NCBI RefSeq assembly: GCF_000287335.1
Contig: NC_018419.1
Location: forward strand, 1,116,001-1,180,000
Direction: 5' to 3'
Origin: a secondary endosymbiont of Ctenarytaina eucalypti
GTDB lineage: Bacteria; Pseudomonadota; Gammaproteobacteria; Enterobacterales; Enterobacteriaceae
DNA: 64,000 nucleotides
The position numbers and the translations under genes were made by a program. Below are positions 1-10,412 of the stretch, piece by piece. The stretch's first letter is position 1. Each line of letters begins with the position of its first letter. Below the pieces are notes generated by a model. That model was not told the DNA's origin. It made no database searches and was given only the letters and a program-made list of their open reading frames with translations.

Positions 1-97
1 ATTAAAGAACTTTATCGTTTCACGACAAGAGTTCGCGCCAAACATGTTGCTTGCGTCCGCTCAATAATGACTCGCCATTTTTAAGGGAAATCGAACA

Positions 98-1243
98 ATG
101 TCTGAATTTTTGCCGTTCTCCCTTCCATCGCTGGGAGATGCCGAGCTCGCTGCCGTAGGTGATGTGCTTCGCTCCGGCTGGATCACTACAGGGCCAAAAT
201 GCGCGCAACTAGAACAGGCGTTTTGTCAACTAACCGGTAATCGTCATGCTATAGCCGTAAGCTCAGCGACAGGTGGTATGCACGTTACGCTCATGGCGCT
301 GGGGCTTCAGCCAGGTGATGAGGTGATTACGCCCTCGCAGACGTGGGTGTCTACACTAAACATGATCTGCTTGCTTGGCGCCGAACCAGTCATGATCGAT
401 GTTGACCGTGAGACGCTAATGGTGACTCCAGAACTTATTGAGGCTGCAATCACTCCGCGAACCTGCGCCATCGTGCCTGTCCATTACGCCGGGGCTCCGG
501 TAGATATCGACGCCATTCGTGCTCTGGGTGCACGTTATGGCATTCCGGTGATTGAGGATGCGGCACATGCAGCGGGGACCGGCTACAAAAATCGCCACGT
601 GGGCCGCGTCGGAACCGCGATTTTTTCTTTTCACGCTATCAAGAATATTACCTCTGCAGAGGGCGGGATGGTGGTAACAAATGATGCCGCACTAGCGGAT
701 CGTATCCGCTGCCTGAAGTTTCACGGCCTTTCATCGGATGCATTCGATCTCAACATGCAGGGCCGCCCTCCCTCTGCTGAGGTGATGACTCCGGGCTACA
801 AATATAACTTGCCTGATATCAACGCCGCCATTGCGCTGGTTCAGTTTGAGAAGCTAGAGCAGCATAACGCGCGCCGCGCGGCCCTAGCCCAGCGCTATTT
901 AGATGGGTTGGCTAATATACCAGTGTCTCCGCTAGCACTACCCGCCTGGCCACATCACCACGCCTGGCATTTATTTATCATACGTGTTGATGAGCCGCGT
1001 TGCGGGATTGATCGTGATGGACTCATGCGGGCGCTGAAACATGAGGGCATCGGCACAGGTCTACATTTTCGCGCCGTTCATACGCAACGTTATTACCGTG
1101 AGCGTTTTCCCAATTTGGTCTTGCCGGAGACCGAGTGGAACTCCGCACGAATATGTTCACTGCCTCTCTTTCCCTCCATGAACGATAACGATGTTGATCG
1201 GGTGATCATTGCACTACGCACTATTGTAAAGGTGTTGAAATGA
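98..1243 (+). CDS. arnB: UDP-4-amino-4-deoxy-L-arabinose--oxoglutarate aminotransferase
   Basis: First gene of a complete arn operon. ArnB is a cytoplasmic PLP aminotransferase that converts UDP-Ara4O to UDP-Ara4N using glutamate, for lipid A modification. The 381 aa length matches the family. The N-terminus [10 protein letters not shown] and the PLP lysine in [10 protein letters not shown] (about K182) are visible, and the sequence looks intact throughout. A purine-rich AAGGGA lies about 9 bases before the ATG. The stop overlaps the arnC start in an ATGA. The 97 bases upstream hold no convincing paired PmrA box, so I cannot say how the operon is regulated. Confidence 0.97.
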   Translation: MSEFLPFSLPSLGDAELAAVGDVLRSGWITTGPKCAQLEQAFCQLTGNRHAIAVSSATGGMHVTLMALGLQPGDEVITPSQTWVSTLNMICLLGAEPVMIDVDRETLMVTPELIEAAITPRTCAIVPVHYAGAPVDIDAIRALGARYGIPVIEDAAHAAGTGYKNRHVGRVGTAIFSFHAIKNITSAEGGMVVTNDAALADRIRCLKFHGLSSDAFDLNMQGRPPSAEVMTPGYKYNLPDINAAIALVQFEKLEQHNARRAALAQRYLDGLANIPVSPLALPAWPHHHAWHLFIIRVDEPRCGIDRDGLMRALKHEGIGTGLHFRAVHTQRYYRERFPNLVLPETEWNSARICSLPLFPSMNDNDVDRVIIALRTIVKVLK

Positions 1244-2220
1244 CAACACACATGAAAATCAATAAGGTTTCGATCGTAATTCCAGTCTATAACGAACAAG
1301 AAAGCCTTCCTGAGTTGATTAGGCGCACGGAGGCAGCCTGTAAGAAGCTGAGTGTCGCTTATGAGATTTTACTCATAGATGACGGCAGTAGTGACGACTC
1401 AGCCGCTATGCTAACTGCCGCAGCTGAAGCGTTAGATAGTCATATTGTTGCGCTGTTACTGAATCGTAATTATGGTCAGCACTCTGCTATCATGGCGGGG
1501 TTTAGTCATGTAACTGGAGATTTAGTGGTAACCCTCGATGCGGATTTACAGAATCCGCCGGAAGAGATAACGCGGCTTGTTGAGGTTGCGGCGCAAGGCT
1601 ACGACGTAGTGGGCACGGTGCGCCAGAACCGGCAGGACAGCTGGTTCCGAAGGCGAGCTTCGTCCATGATTAACTCCCTGATTCAACGCACGACTGGTAA
1701 AGCAATAAGCGATTACGGCTGTATGCTGCGGGCCTATAGACGCCATATTATTGATGCTATGCTGCACTGCCATGAGCGTAGCACTTTCATTCCTATTTTA
1801 GCCAATACATTTGCCCGAAAAACTATTGAAATACCGGTAATGCATGCGGAGCGGGAATTCGGTGATTCTAAATATAGTCTGATGAAGCTTGTTAATTTGA
1901 TGTATAATCTGATTACATGTCTAACGACGATGCCGCTGCGCATGCTGAGCGTTATTGGCAGCATTATCGCTCTCCTCGGCTTTGCATGTTCTCTAATTCT
2001 TATTATGCTCCGCCTTTTTTTCGGCTCGCATTGGGCAGCTGAAGGCGTATTTATGCTGTTCGCGGTACTGTTCATTTTTATTGGCGCACAATTCATCGGG
2101 ATGGGGCTGCTGGGAGAATACATTGGCCGTATTTATACCGATGTGCGCGCACGTCCCCGTTATTTCATTCAGCGTGTGGTTAGTCAAAATAGACTCTCGT
2201 CTCAACAGGAAAGACAATGA
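1240..2220 (+). CDS. arnC: Undecaprenyl-phosphate 4-deoxy-4-formamido-L-arabinose transferase
   Basis: Family 2 glycosyltransferase that loads formylated L-Ara4N from UDP onto undecaprenyl phosphate at the inner membrane. The 326 aa product has the GT-A start ([10 protein letters not shown]), a nucleotide motif DDGSSDD and the metal-binding [10 protein letters not shown]. Two hydrophobic segments near residues 235-260 and 270-292 anchor the C-terminus. It overlaps arnB and arnA by 4 bases each (ATGA), so it is translationally coupled. A second in-frame ATG four codons downstream could be the true start. Confidence 0.97.
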   Translation: MTTHMKINKVSIVIPVYNEQESLPELIRRTEAACKKLSVAYEILLIDDGSSDDSAAMLTAAAEALDSHIVALLLNRNYGQHSAIMAGFSHVTGDLVVTLDADLQNPPEEITRLVEVAAQGYDVVGTVRQNRQDSWFRRRASSMINSLIQRTTGKAISDYGCMLRAYRRHIIDAMLHCHERSTFIPILANTFARKTIEIPVMHAEREFGDSKYSLMKLVNLMYNLITCLTTMPLRMLSVIGSIIALLGFACSLILIMLRLFFGSHWAAEGVFMLFAVLFIFIGAQFIGMGLLGEYIGRIYTDVRARPRYFIQRVVSQNRLSSQQERQ

Positions 2221-4199
2221 AGGCTGTTATTTTTGCTTATCATGACATGGGTTGCGTAGGGATCACTGCTTTGATTAAAGCAGGGTTTACTATTGAGGCC
2301 ATCATCACTCACCTTGATAGCCCTTCTGAAAAAAACTTCTTTGGTTCAGTAGCACGTATGGCTGCAGAACACTGTATTCCGGTATTTGCAATGCCTGACG
2401 TCAACCATCCTCTGTGGATAGAGCGACTTAAAGTACTAGCACCAGACGTAATGTTTTCGTTTTACTATCGCCAGCTGCTGTGTCAAGAGATTCTCAGTTT
2501 GCCGACGGTGGGTTCATTCAATCTGCACGGCTCGCTACTGCCTCGATATCGAGGCCGATCGCCGCTAAATTGGGTGCTAGTCAACGGTGAAACGCACACT
2601 GGCGTGACTTTGCACAGAATGACGTCGCAGGCCGATGCGGGGAATATCTTAATGCAGCGTAGCGTGGCGATTACTCCGGAGGATGATGCGCTGTCGCTCC
2701 ACCGTAAATTGTGTGAGGCGGCTGCTACTATGCTAGAAAGTATTTTACCCGCCATTCACCAGAAAAATTTTAGCGAAACGCCTCAGAAGGATTACCCCGA
2801 TAGCTATATGACCGCTCGAACAGCGGAAGACGGACGGCTGAATTGGGAACAGCCGGCCACAACCCTTGTGAATCTAGTACGAGCGGTCACTGATCCATGG
2901 CCTGGCGCCTTCAGTTATGCCCGCGGCGAAAAATTTATAGTCTGGAAGGCGAGGGTACGTCCGAACAGCGATTCCGTACAACCTGGCACTGTATTATGCA
3001 TCGATCCGTTAGTCATTGCTGCCGGTAGCGATGCGCTAGAGATTCAAGCCGGTCAGCGCCAACAAGGAGTATACATGCGCGGCTGCCAATTAGCTTATGA
3101 TCTGGGGCTAGTCGACGGTGCATTGCTGAATGCGTATCCCTCAGTAAGGCATCAGCGCCGTACCCATGTTCTTATCTTAGGGGTGAACGGCTTCATCGGC
3201 AATCATTTGACAGAACGCCTCCTGCATGACGGAAGGTATGAAATTTACGGTTTAGATATCAGCACTGATGCTATCAGGCGTTTTCTAGTGAATCCGTTTT
3301 TTCATTTCATCGAGGGGGACATTAATATACATTCGGAGTGGATTGAATATCATATTAAAAAATGCGATGTTGTTTTGCCGCTGGTGGCGATTGCCACTCC
3401 TATCGAATATACGCGTAATCCGCTGCGAGTGTTTGAACTCGATTTTGAGGAAAATTTAAAAATTATCCGTTATTGCGTCAAATATCAAAAGCGTATTATT
3501 TTCCCATCGACCTCTGAAGTTTACGGTATGTGTACCGATCGAGTGTTTGACGAAGACGAGTCCAGCTTGATTGTAGGACCTATCAAGAAACAACGCTGGA
3601 TTTACTCAGTATCGAAACAGTTACTAGATCGCGTCTTGTGGGCTTATGGTGAACAAGAATGTCTACGTTTTACGCTATTTCGACCCTTTAACTGGATGGG
3701 ACCTCGGTTAGACACGCTAAACGCAGCACGTATCGGTAGCTCACGCGCTATTACGCAGCTGATTCTTAATCTAGTAGAGGGATCTCCGATCAAATTAGTG
3801 GACGGGGGCGCACAGAAAAGGTGTTTTACCGATATCAGCGATGGTATTGAGGCGCTATTCCGCATCATAGAGAACAAAAACCATAATTGCGACGGTCAAA
3901 TAATCAATATCGGCAATCCAGGAAACGAAGCCAGTATCCGTCAGTTGGCAGAGTTGTTACTAGCAAGTTTCAATCGGCATCCGCTGCGCCAGCATTTTCC
4001 GCCATTCGCCGGTTTTCGCAATGTAGAAAGTAGCAGTTATTACGGAAAAGGATATCAGGACGTGGAGCACCGAAAGCCTAGTATCCGTAATGCCAAACAT
4101 TTACTAGACTGGAACCCTAAAGTGCCGATGGCGCAAACTATAGATGAAACTTTAGATTTTTTCTTAAAAACCGTTGACTTTTCGGACGCGAAATGCTGA
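2217..4199 (+). CDS. arnA: Bifunctional UDP-GlcA decarboxylase / UDP-Ara4N formyltransferase
   Basis: Two-domain cytoplasmic enzyme of 660 aa, the usual length. The N-terminal domain (about 1-304) is the 10-formyl-THF-dependent formyltransferase with N102 and H104 in FNLHGSLLP and D140 in [10 protein letters not shown]. The C-terminal domain (about 315-660) is the oxidative decarboxylase, a short-chain dehydrogenase with an NAD site in [10 protein letters not shown], the S/E pair in FPSTSEVYG, the YSVSK catalytic pair and the conserved [10 protein letters not shown] region. Both active sites are present, so both activities are expected. Its substrate UDP-glucuronate needs Ugd, which is not in this window. 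Confidence 0.97.
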   Translation: MKAVIFAYHDMGCVGITALIKAGFTIEAIITHLDSPSEKNFFGSVARMAAEHCIPVFAMPDVNHPLWIERLKVLAPDVMFSFYYRQLLCQEILSLPTVGSFNLHGSLLPRYRGRSPLNWVLVNGETHTGVTLHRMTSQADAGNILMQRSVAITPEDDALSLHRKLCEAAATMLESILPAIHQKNFSETPQKDYPDSYMTARTAEDGRLNWEQPATTLVNLVRAVTDPWPGAFSYARGEKFIVWKARVRPNSDSVQPGTVLCIDPLVIAAGSDALEIQAGQRQQGVYMRGCQLAYDLGLVDGALLNAYPSVRHQRRTHVLILGVNGFIGNHLTERLLHDGRYEIYGLDISTDAIRRFLVNPFFHFIEGDINIHSEWIEYHIKKCDVVLPLVAIATPIEYTRNPLRVFELDFEENLKIIRYCVKYQKRIIFPSTSEVYGMCTDRVFDEDESSLIVGPIKKQRWIYSVSKQLLDRVLWAYGEQECLRFTLFRPFNWMGPRLDTLNAARIGSSRAITQLILNLVEGSPIKLVDGGAQKRCFTDISDGIEALFRIIENKNHNCDGQIINIGNPGNEASIRQLAELLLASFNRHPLRQHFPPFAGFRNVESSSYYGKGYQDVEHRKPSIRNAKHLLDWNPKVPMAQTIDETLDFFLKTVDFSDAKC

Positions 4200-5089
4200 A
4201 AAACGTCGGCCTCCGTATTGATGTCGATACGTGGCGCGGGACTCGCGCGGGTGTGCCTTGCCTATTGGATATACTAGCCGCGCAGAAGATCAAGTCGACA
4301 TTTTTTTTCAGCGTTGGACCTGATAATATGGGTCGCCATTTTTGGCGACTAACGAAACCACAATTCTTGATGAAGATGCTACGCTCTCGCGTAGTCTCTC
4401 TCTATAGTTGGAAGATTTTATTAGCCGGCACTGCCTGGCCTGGCAGAAAGATAGGTCAGGGTCTCGCTGCACAAATACGCGCTGCCGCCGCTGATCATGA
4501 AGTCGGGATGCACGCCTGGGATCATTTTGCCTGGCAAACCTGGGCTGGGACGTGGGATAATGCTGAATTAACAAAGCAGATTCGTCTAGCAAAAGATGCG
4601 TTGACTAATATTATCGAACAGCCAGTAACCTGTTCGGCTGCAGCAGGCTGGCGTGCAGATAATCGTGTTCTTCAGGCTAAACAGCCTTTTGGTTTTTTTT
4701 ACAATAGCGATTGTCGTGGTACGAGTCTATTTAGACCTCTACTTCCGAATGGAGATTGGGGCACGGTACAAATTCCGGTCACACAACCTACTTTTGACGA
4801 GATTATCGGCCATACCGTGAGTCTTGCAGGGTACAATCGGTTCATTCTTGATAGCATAAAAGCTGATCATGGAACGCCCGTGTACACCATTCATGCCGAG
4901 GTAGAGGGTATTGCGCTGAGTGGTATGTTTCAGGAATTGTTATGGATGGCGAGGGCCGAAGGGATCCGCTTTTGTCCGTTAGGGGAGCTTATCCCTCAAG
5001 ATGCCACAGTTCTGCCGGTCGGGCATATAGTGCGAGGTGTTATTCCAGGACGAGAGGGATGGGTTGGATGTCAGAGACTGTTAAAGTGA
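4193..5089 (+). CDS. arnD: 4-deoxy-4-formamido-L-arabinose-phosphoundecaprenol deformylase
   Basis: Polysaccharide-deacetylase (NodB-like) family enzyme of 298 aa that removes the formyl group from undecaprenyl-phosphate-L-Ara4N, making the transfer irreversible. The N-terminal [11 protein letters not shown] carries the conserved Asp pair, and [13 protein letters not shown] carries metal-binding histidines. It overlaps arnA by 7 bases. No frameshift or lost motif is visible. Confidence 0.95.
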   Translation: MLKNVGLRIDVDTWRGTRAGVPCLLDILAAQKIKSTFFFSVGPDNMGRHFWRLTKPQFLMKMLRSRVVSLYSWKILLAGTAWPGRKIGQGLAAQIRAAAADHEVGMHAWDHFAWQTWAGTWDNAELTKQIRLAKDALTNIIEQPVTCSAAAGWRADNRVLQAKQPFGFFYNSDCRGTSLFRPLLPNGDWGTVQIPVTQPTFDEIIGHTVSLAGYNRFILDSIKADHGTPVYTIHAEVEGIALSGMFQELLWMARAEGIRFCPLGELIPQDATVLPVGHIVRGVIPGREGWVGCQRLLK

Positions 5090-5096
5090 GTCGAGC

Positions 5097-6749
5097 ATGA
5101 AGACCAGAAAAGCCAGTATTGGGCTGTTGCTCGTTATTGTTCTGTATTATGTTTTCCCCCTGATGTCTCGCGCCCTATGGCAGCCAGATGAAACGCGCTA
5201 CGCTGAAATAAGTCGTGAGATGCTCGTTAGCGGCGATTGGATAGTCCCTCATTTTCTAGGTCTGCGTTATTTTGAGAAGCCAGCGATTGGCTATTGGATT
5301 AACAATCTCGGTCAGTGGGTATTTGGCAAGACGAATTTTGCTGTGCATTTCGGTTCCACGTTTTCCATTATCCTGACGGCGCTTATGGTGTACTGGATGG
5401 CATGGCGTTTATGGCAGGATCATCGGCTTGGGATGACGGCAGTGGCAATTTTTAGCTCCTGTCTTCTTGTTTATAGTATCGGGACTTATGCCGTGCTCGA
5501 TCCTATGGTTGCGCTATGTCTAGCGGCCACCATGTGTAGCTTCTGGAAGGCGGTACAGGTGCCCCAAGGGTGGCGTAAAGGCTTGTGGTATCTGGTAGTA
5601 GGTGTTGCCTGCGGACTGGGCTTCATGACTAAAGGCTTCCTTGCCCTGGTAGTGCCACTACTCAGCGTCATGCCCTGGATCATCGTGACAAAACGCTGGA
5701 AGGAAGTCTTATCTTACGGGACGTTACTGTTGCTTGGTTCTCTCATGATAAGTTTGCCCTGGGTTATCGCTATCGCGTGTCGAGAGCCAGATTTTTGGCA
5801 TTATTTTATCTGGGTCGAGCATATACGGCGCTTTGCAGAAGATGGCGCCCAACATAAAGCTGTTTTTTGGTATTACCTGCCAGTGCTACTGTTAGGATCG
5901 CTGCCTTGGCTGGCCCTGTTACCAGGAGCACTGCTCTGCGCCTGGCGTGAACGTCAGGCGCAGAGCAGTGCGTCCTATCTTCTTGGGTGGGCTGTCATGC
6001 CCTTGCTGTTTTTCAGCCTTTCGAACGGCAAACTACTGACGTATATCCTGCCTTGTTTTGCTCCATTGGCGTTACTAATGGCGCGCTATGCGACGGTATG
6101 GGGAGGGCGAGCGCTAAAAGTGAATGGTGTGATTAATGTGCTTTTCGGGCTACTGTGCGTCGTCGCGATAGCCGGAATTTTAGCTCCTTGGGGGCCTGTA
6201 CAGCATGCACTATTCGGGCGTGATGAAGTCAGAAAAATCGTACTGGCGGTGCTCGGGTTTCTGATTTGGGCAGCCGTTGGTGGCCTCACTCTGTGGGCGC
6301 CGGCAGCACGTTGGTGTTGGGCCTCACTGTGTCCAGCAGGGATTGCATTGCTTTTTGGGTACGCTATACCGCAAGAGGTGATCGATGCTAAACAGCCGCA
6401 GGCATTCATAGAGATGGTTCGCCCACAGCTAGAAAATAGCCGTTTTATTCTCACTGATAGCGTGGGCGTTGCGGCCGGTCTTGCCTGGGAACTGGAACGA
6501 AGCGATATTTTGCTATTTTCATGCCCGGGAGAGCTAGCTTATGGCCTGAGTTATCCTGACTCTTCGGGGCGTTTTGTTAGCAAAGAGGGGTTTTCTAACT
6601 GGCTGCATGAGCACTGTAAGGACGGCGCAGTGGCGTTGGTGTTGCTGCTTCCCGACCGCAATGCACAGCTCGACCACCTACCGCGTGCGGATATAGCTTA
6701 CCGACGTGGACGATTGATGCTTTTGGCCTACGATAAAAGCCGGTCATGA
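5097..6749 (+). CDS. arnT: Undecaprenyl phosphate-alpha-L-Ara4N transferase
   Basis: Polytopic inner-membrane GT83 glycosyltransferase that moves L-Ara4N from undecaprenyl phosphate to lipid A on the periplasmic face. At 550 aa it has the E. coli length. After the first membrane segment comes the conserved periplasmic loop with QPDETRYAEISREML and FEKPAIGYW, followed by about a dozen hydrophobic segments and a soluble C-terminal domain. The start lies 7 bases after the arnD stop, with weak spacing to a GAG-rich sequence. It overlaps arnE by 4 bases. Confidence 0.96.
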   Translation: MKTRKASIGLLLVIVLYYVFPLMSRALWQPDETRYAEISREMLVSGDWIVPHFLGLRYFEKPAIGYWINNLGQWVFGKTNFAVHFGSTFSIILTALMVYWMAWRLWQDHRLGMTAVAIFSSCLLVYSIGTYAVLDPMVALCLAATMCSFWKAVQVPQGWRKGLWYLVVGVACGLGFMTKGFLALVVPLLSVMPWIIVTKRWKEVLSYGTLLLLGSLMISLPWVIAIACREPDFWHYFIWVEHIRRFAEDGAQHKAVFWYYLPVLLLGSLPWLALLPGALLCAWRERQAQSSASYLLGWAVMPLLFFSLSNGKLLTYILPCFAPLALLMARYATVWGGRALKVNGVINVLFGLLCVVAIAGILAPWGPVQHALFGRDEVRKIVLAVLGFLIWAAVGGLTLWAPAARWCWASLCPAGIALLFGYAIPQEVIDAKQPQAFIEMVRPQLENSRFILTDSVGVAAGLAWELERSDILLFSCPGELAYGLSYPDSSGRFVSKEGFSNWLHEHCKDGAVALVLLLPDRNAQLDHLPRADIAYRRGRLMLLAYDKSRS

Positions 6750-7081
6750 TTTATTTATTGATTTTTGTTGTTGTGCTATTAAGCTGTGCAGGCCAGCTTT
6801 GCCAAAAATACGCCGCCAACATGATGCCCGGCGCCGGCACTCTAGGGGCTCGACTGCGTTGGATAGCGACGAGTTTTCTGCTGCTGGCAGGCGCTTTTGT
6901 AGCGTGGTTATGGGTATTGCAGAGGGCACCAATAGGCATCGTTTACCCGATCTTGAGTATCAATTTTTTGCTGGTGACCCTGGCGACCCGATTGCTCTGG
7001 TTAGAGTGCATATCATTACGCCATGGCATCGGGCTGCTTTTGATGGTTTCAGGGATTGTCATTATGGGAGCCAGTCTTTAA
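6746..7081 (+). CDS. arnE: L-Ara4N-phosphoundecaprenol flippase subunit ArnE
   Basis: Small multidrug-resistance-like membrane protein of 111 aa, the usual size. With ArnF it flips undecaprenyl-phosphate-L-Ara4N to the periplasmic side. Four hydrophobic segments are visible, starting with LLIFVVVLLSCAGQLCQKYA. The start ATG overlaps the arnT stop. The last base of its TAA is the first base of the arnF ATG. Sequence similarity within such small SMR proteins is limited, but position in the operon makes the assignment firm. Confidence 0.93.
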   Translation: MIYLLIFVVVLLSCAGQLCQKYAANMMPGAGTLGARLRWIATSFLLLAGAFVAWLWVLQRAPIGIVYPILSINFLLVTLATRLLWLECISLRHGIGLLLMVSGIVIMGASL

Positions 7082-7461
7082 TGGGCTATAGGTGGGCATA
7101 CTGTAGCGTGCTCTTGGTCAGCGTTGCGCAGCTGTTGATCAAATGGGCGATGATGCATTTGCCCCCGATCTGTTCCCCTCTACTTTGGGTAGACTCAGGA
7201 CATACAACCCCTCTTAGGGTGCTAGCAGGCGGTATAATAGCTTATTTCTTATCTACGGGGTGCTGGTTTATGGCGCTTCGACGTTTGCCGCTGAATTTAG
7301 CTTATCCACTGCTCAGCCTGAGTTATGTCTTGGTAGCAATATTTTCGCTAATGATTCCTGCCTTTCATGAGACCTATACTTTATCAAGACTGATGGGTGT
7401 GGCATTAATTTGCAGCGGGGTGTGGTTGATTTATCACCCCTCAGGCAGGAATAACAAGTGA
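7081..7461 (+). CDS. arnF: L-Ara4N-phosphoundecaprenol flippase subunit ArnF
   Basis: Second flippase subunit, 126 aa with four hydrophobic segments, starting MGYRWAYCSVLLVSVAQ and including LNLAYPLLSLSYVLVA. The frame stays open far upstream to 6799, but that part is the out-of-frame shadow of arnE. The ATG at 7081 gives the family length and the TAATG junction typical of this operon. It is the last gene of arnBCADTEF, and nothing intact follows for almost 3 kb. Confidence 0.93.
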   Translation: MGYRWAYCSVLLVSVAQLLIKWAMMHLPPICSPLLWVDSGHTTPLRVLAGGIIAYFLSTGCWFMALRRLPLNLAYPLLSLSYVLVAIFSLMIPAFHETYTLSRLMGVALICSGVWLIYHPSGRNNK

Positions 7462-9286
7462 CGATGTCTTGACACACGACCTGATTCTTGATCCCTGCCT
7501 TCCAGGTAAGATAGCATTTTAAACTGCTGCGGAAAGCAGTCTGCCGCTAAGACTTTTATCCTGGAGGTTTGCGTGATGCCGAGTATTAAAACGAGGTCAC
7601 GCGATGAGTGAGATTCTCTTATATCTTGCAATTATTTTTATCAAAACGTGAAAAATAACATGACATCGACAAGTAGTAAGCCAATAAAACATAAGAAAAA
7701 TTTTCTTGAAGTACCCGGTTGCTTTTTAGATAGCAATTGTTTGCCTAAAGGTTCCAGTCTCAAAAAAAAGTATATCAAGTGCACGTTAAGATTTTTGTAT
7801 CGCACATTTTAGGGACCGAGGCCCGCGATTTATTTATGTAATACGCTGAATAATGTCACACTAAGTCTCTAATGAGTTCGTGTGCCCATCGGGCAACATG
7901 TGACGGATAGGCGGTATGTTTGTTAACGCTTCTTAGAACTTGTTGCCGTTAAGAAGGCTGATCGAATAAAACTTTTTGGATCACTCAAAGGCTATGGCTC
8001 TACAACGGACTAGTTGAATTTAATAGAATACATAACGAGCTGACTTCTAGAATGGTGATGGTTATCTAATGATGCCCGATGTTCGGCATATTTAACCGAT
8101 TAATCTGTCTAGGATTTTTACGATTTGCAGCGTCTTTTCTTGGCATGAAAACTGTCTTTGAAGTCTTATATTACAACCGTATAATAATACTTATACGATA
8201 CTCCTAGACCATCATGCGGATCACCCGCCTTGCGCATCACCCAAGTGATAGAAAAGTCGCTTTTTGGGTTGTATGCAAGAGCGTAGCATGATGGTAATTT
8301 TTACCGTCGTCGGGTCACGTGTGTTTTATCGATATGTTGTCTAAAAATTTAGATGTAGCCTGCGCAGCAGTGGTGCAGCTGTGCGATCAATCAAGCAAAG
8401 GGACTTCATCTATCGAGTGGTTTTCTGATGTAATATCGTGACGGATGCATGTGCTGCTTTTTGATACCACAGGAACCTAACCGGCTTGTATTAGTGCGCT
8501 GAAAAAGTTTTTAACTAGTGCATCTGTGTTGAACAATCAAGAAAAATATTGCGCCGTCATCAGAGTTCTTGTCGGAATTCGCCGCCGTAACGGTAAGCTT
8601 TTATATTGGAGACAATTATTAATTTACTAAGTTAGAAGTATACATCTATTGATTCAAATAATTTACTTTTATCTATTGGCATCATAATTTGACGTTGCGA
8701 GACACTAGCGTATTGATTTTTATCATGATCATTATTAAGGTTGACTTTTTATCTTTGAAATAGTTAACTAGTAATTACTACTTTTAGTGCAATAAAAAAT
8801 AAAAGAGAAAACTTTTTAAAACAATTTGTTCTGATACCTCAGAATAAACGCATGATCTCTACAACGTAGCATTATGCAAGCAAGGATCAGAAGATAACGT
8901 CACACCTGAGCTAAACATCATTTCACTGCACCTCATAGTAGTGGTGCAGCGATCCTCCTTGCTGCAGAGAAGCCATAGAGACGATAAAAAACGACCTCTA
9001 TTAAGGTCGTGCCTGCTTTGTTAGAAAATGTTCTTTGATTTCGGGTCTGGTGATGATGCATCGATATCATGCAAAATAACAGCGCATGATCCTTAATCAA
9101 CTTATTGTCTAATCTGGCTTTGTAATGAGCGATACTCAGGACGGCCGAGTAGAATTTCTGCGAGTTCAGGCCCCTTATCATCCGGACACCAGAGCTATAT
9201 TTACTCAGTGATGTTTCCTCCCTGGTGCCGCAACACTGCTGCTGCAATTAGGAGAGATTAATAAGCAAGATGATCATAAAAGTATT
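7462..9286. other. Gene-free stretch after arnF
   Basis: About 1.8 kb with no frame I can support. It is AT-richer than the flanking operons and stop-dense in all frames. The enteric neighbour trpH was looked for on the minus strand without success. The only structure I trust is a minus-strand terminator hairpin near 8985-9010. The open frame on the minus strand at 8933-9247 runs through that hairpin, so it is unlikely to be a gene. Confidence 0.6.
8985..9010 (-). terminator. Orphan rho-independent terminator
   Basis: On the minus strand ACGACCT and AGGTCGT form a 7-bp perfect stem around a 6-base loop, followed directly by TTTTTT. There is no intact minus-strand gene to its right that it could serve, so it looks like the surviving end of a deleted or decayed gene. 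Confidence 0.6.
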
Positions 9287-9990
9287 ATGACTATAAATAG
9301 CTCTCAGGATACTTCTTCGCTCGATCAAACCGTCAAGTTTCAGGTGATTATCATCCAAGACGCCATCCTGTTACGTCTGATAAACCCCGCGTTCTCGGGG
9401 AAGGTGAAAGACACTCCGCATGCCTACGGATACAAGTTAACCTTACCAACAATCGAACAGGCCGAGGCTAAATATGCCTGGGAGTACGGGTATTCGGTTT
9501 GCTATTTTTGCGTTATCTGTTGCTAATTCAGAGTCAGCAACAGATGTTGGAACTATACAACAGTCTATTATTCTGCCCTAAATCGGCAAACAAACTGTGC
9601 GTAGAGCAAGGTTTAGAGCCGGAAGCGCATCATCTGAGTGAGGTCGTACACCCGATCTGGCATCAGATTATTACCACCATTACACTGTTTTTCAGCCAGA
9701 AAAAAGAAAGGGTACGGTCAAACTTTGCGTAGTATACAGGATAATATCGGTGGAAGAGAAAGAGTCCAGATAGTACCGTTGAGGCACCCCTGCCTCCTAC
9801 GTACGTCAGTGCCCGCTGACTGTGATATGTTTAAGAAAAGTATTTTTACTTCTTATATATTACTTATGGGTGATCATTTTCTCACTGCGCTTGACGCATC
9901 CTTGAGCGGTTTCGTGAAATACGCTTTTATGCTCAGCAAGGTTGTATTTTACCGCAGTGCTCGTATCCGACCTTACTTGTACTGCGCAGA
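9287..9990 (+). pseudogene. trpE: trpE remnant (anthranilate synthase component I)
   Basis: Decayed trpE directly upstream of trpD, where enterics have it. The clearest block (from about 9767) reads VQIVPLRHP, then MFKKSIFTSYILLMGDH, then LDASLSGFVKY. These follow, in order, the TrpE segments FQVVPSRR, VLKKSNPSPYMFFMQDN and FGASPESSLKY. Earlier pieces (9490-9560) match the FCFYLAET and VIDHQ region after a frameshift. The chorismate-binding catalytic half is missing: a deletion joins this piece to a trpG piece near 9990-10015. No leader peptide or attenuator was recognised upstream. Confidence 0.8.
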
Positions 9991-10009
9991 GGGTATGTTA
10001 TATGTTGAT

Positions 10010-10320
10010 TTCCTCAGATTCATGTCGGAACTACTAATCCAGCCACCAAGCATCGGTAACTACCTGAAACCTGAGAGGAGAGTAGTAGCCTATGGTGTCT
10101 ACGCAGGCCAGAAGTGTAAGATGCGACATAGTCAAGCCTCACCTTATTACCGACAAAAGCTATGGCATGTTAGCTGGTCTAGCGAATTCTCGAGTGGAAA
10201 TGAAATACTATGTACTAGTCGTTCGCAGGCATGTCCTTTGCTAAAGATCAACACTTACTATCATGAGATGCTACTTTCGGTGCAGAATGAATGATACCGA
10301 GTGCATCTTCCGCCTCTAAG
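10010..10320 (+). pseudogene. trpG: trpG remnant (anthranilate synthase glutaminase)
   Basis: Decayed glutamine amidotransferase gene between the trpE remnant and trpD. SIGNYLKPERRVVAYGVYAG follows the TrpG block IIGICLGHQAIVEAYGGYVG, but the nucleophilic cysteine and the following GH are replaced. Further on, LLKINTYYHEMLLSVQNE follows the block LTINAHFNGMVMAVRHD. The N-terminal third is deleted, the frame stops at 10294, and the FHPES block with the catalytic histidine is not readable. It is part of one open frame with trpE (9638-10294), which an automatic annotation could mistake for a gene. Confidence 0.78.
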
Positions 10321-10412
10321 ATCACCCTGAATTTATTTTACCCACCCAAAATGTATGTTTGTTCAATAAAAACGCCCGCTTTGGGGTTGGCGTAGCTAAG
10401 AGGACCTTGTTA

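Noticed and set aside
1-97. PmrA box upstream of arnB
   Set aside because: Only single TTTAAG-like hexamers, no properly spaced pair.
6799-7080. N-terminal extension of arnF inside arnE
   Set aside because: It is the shifted shadow of arnE; the ATG at 7081 gives the correct length and coupling.
8933-9247. 104-codon minus-strand open frame
   Set aside because: Runs through a terminator hairpin and resembles no protein; open by chance.
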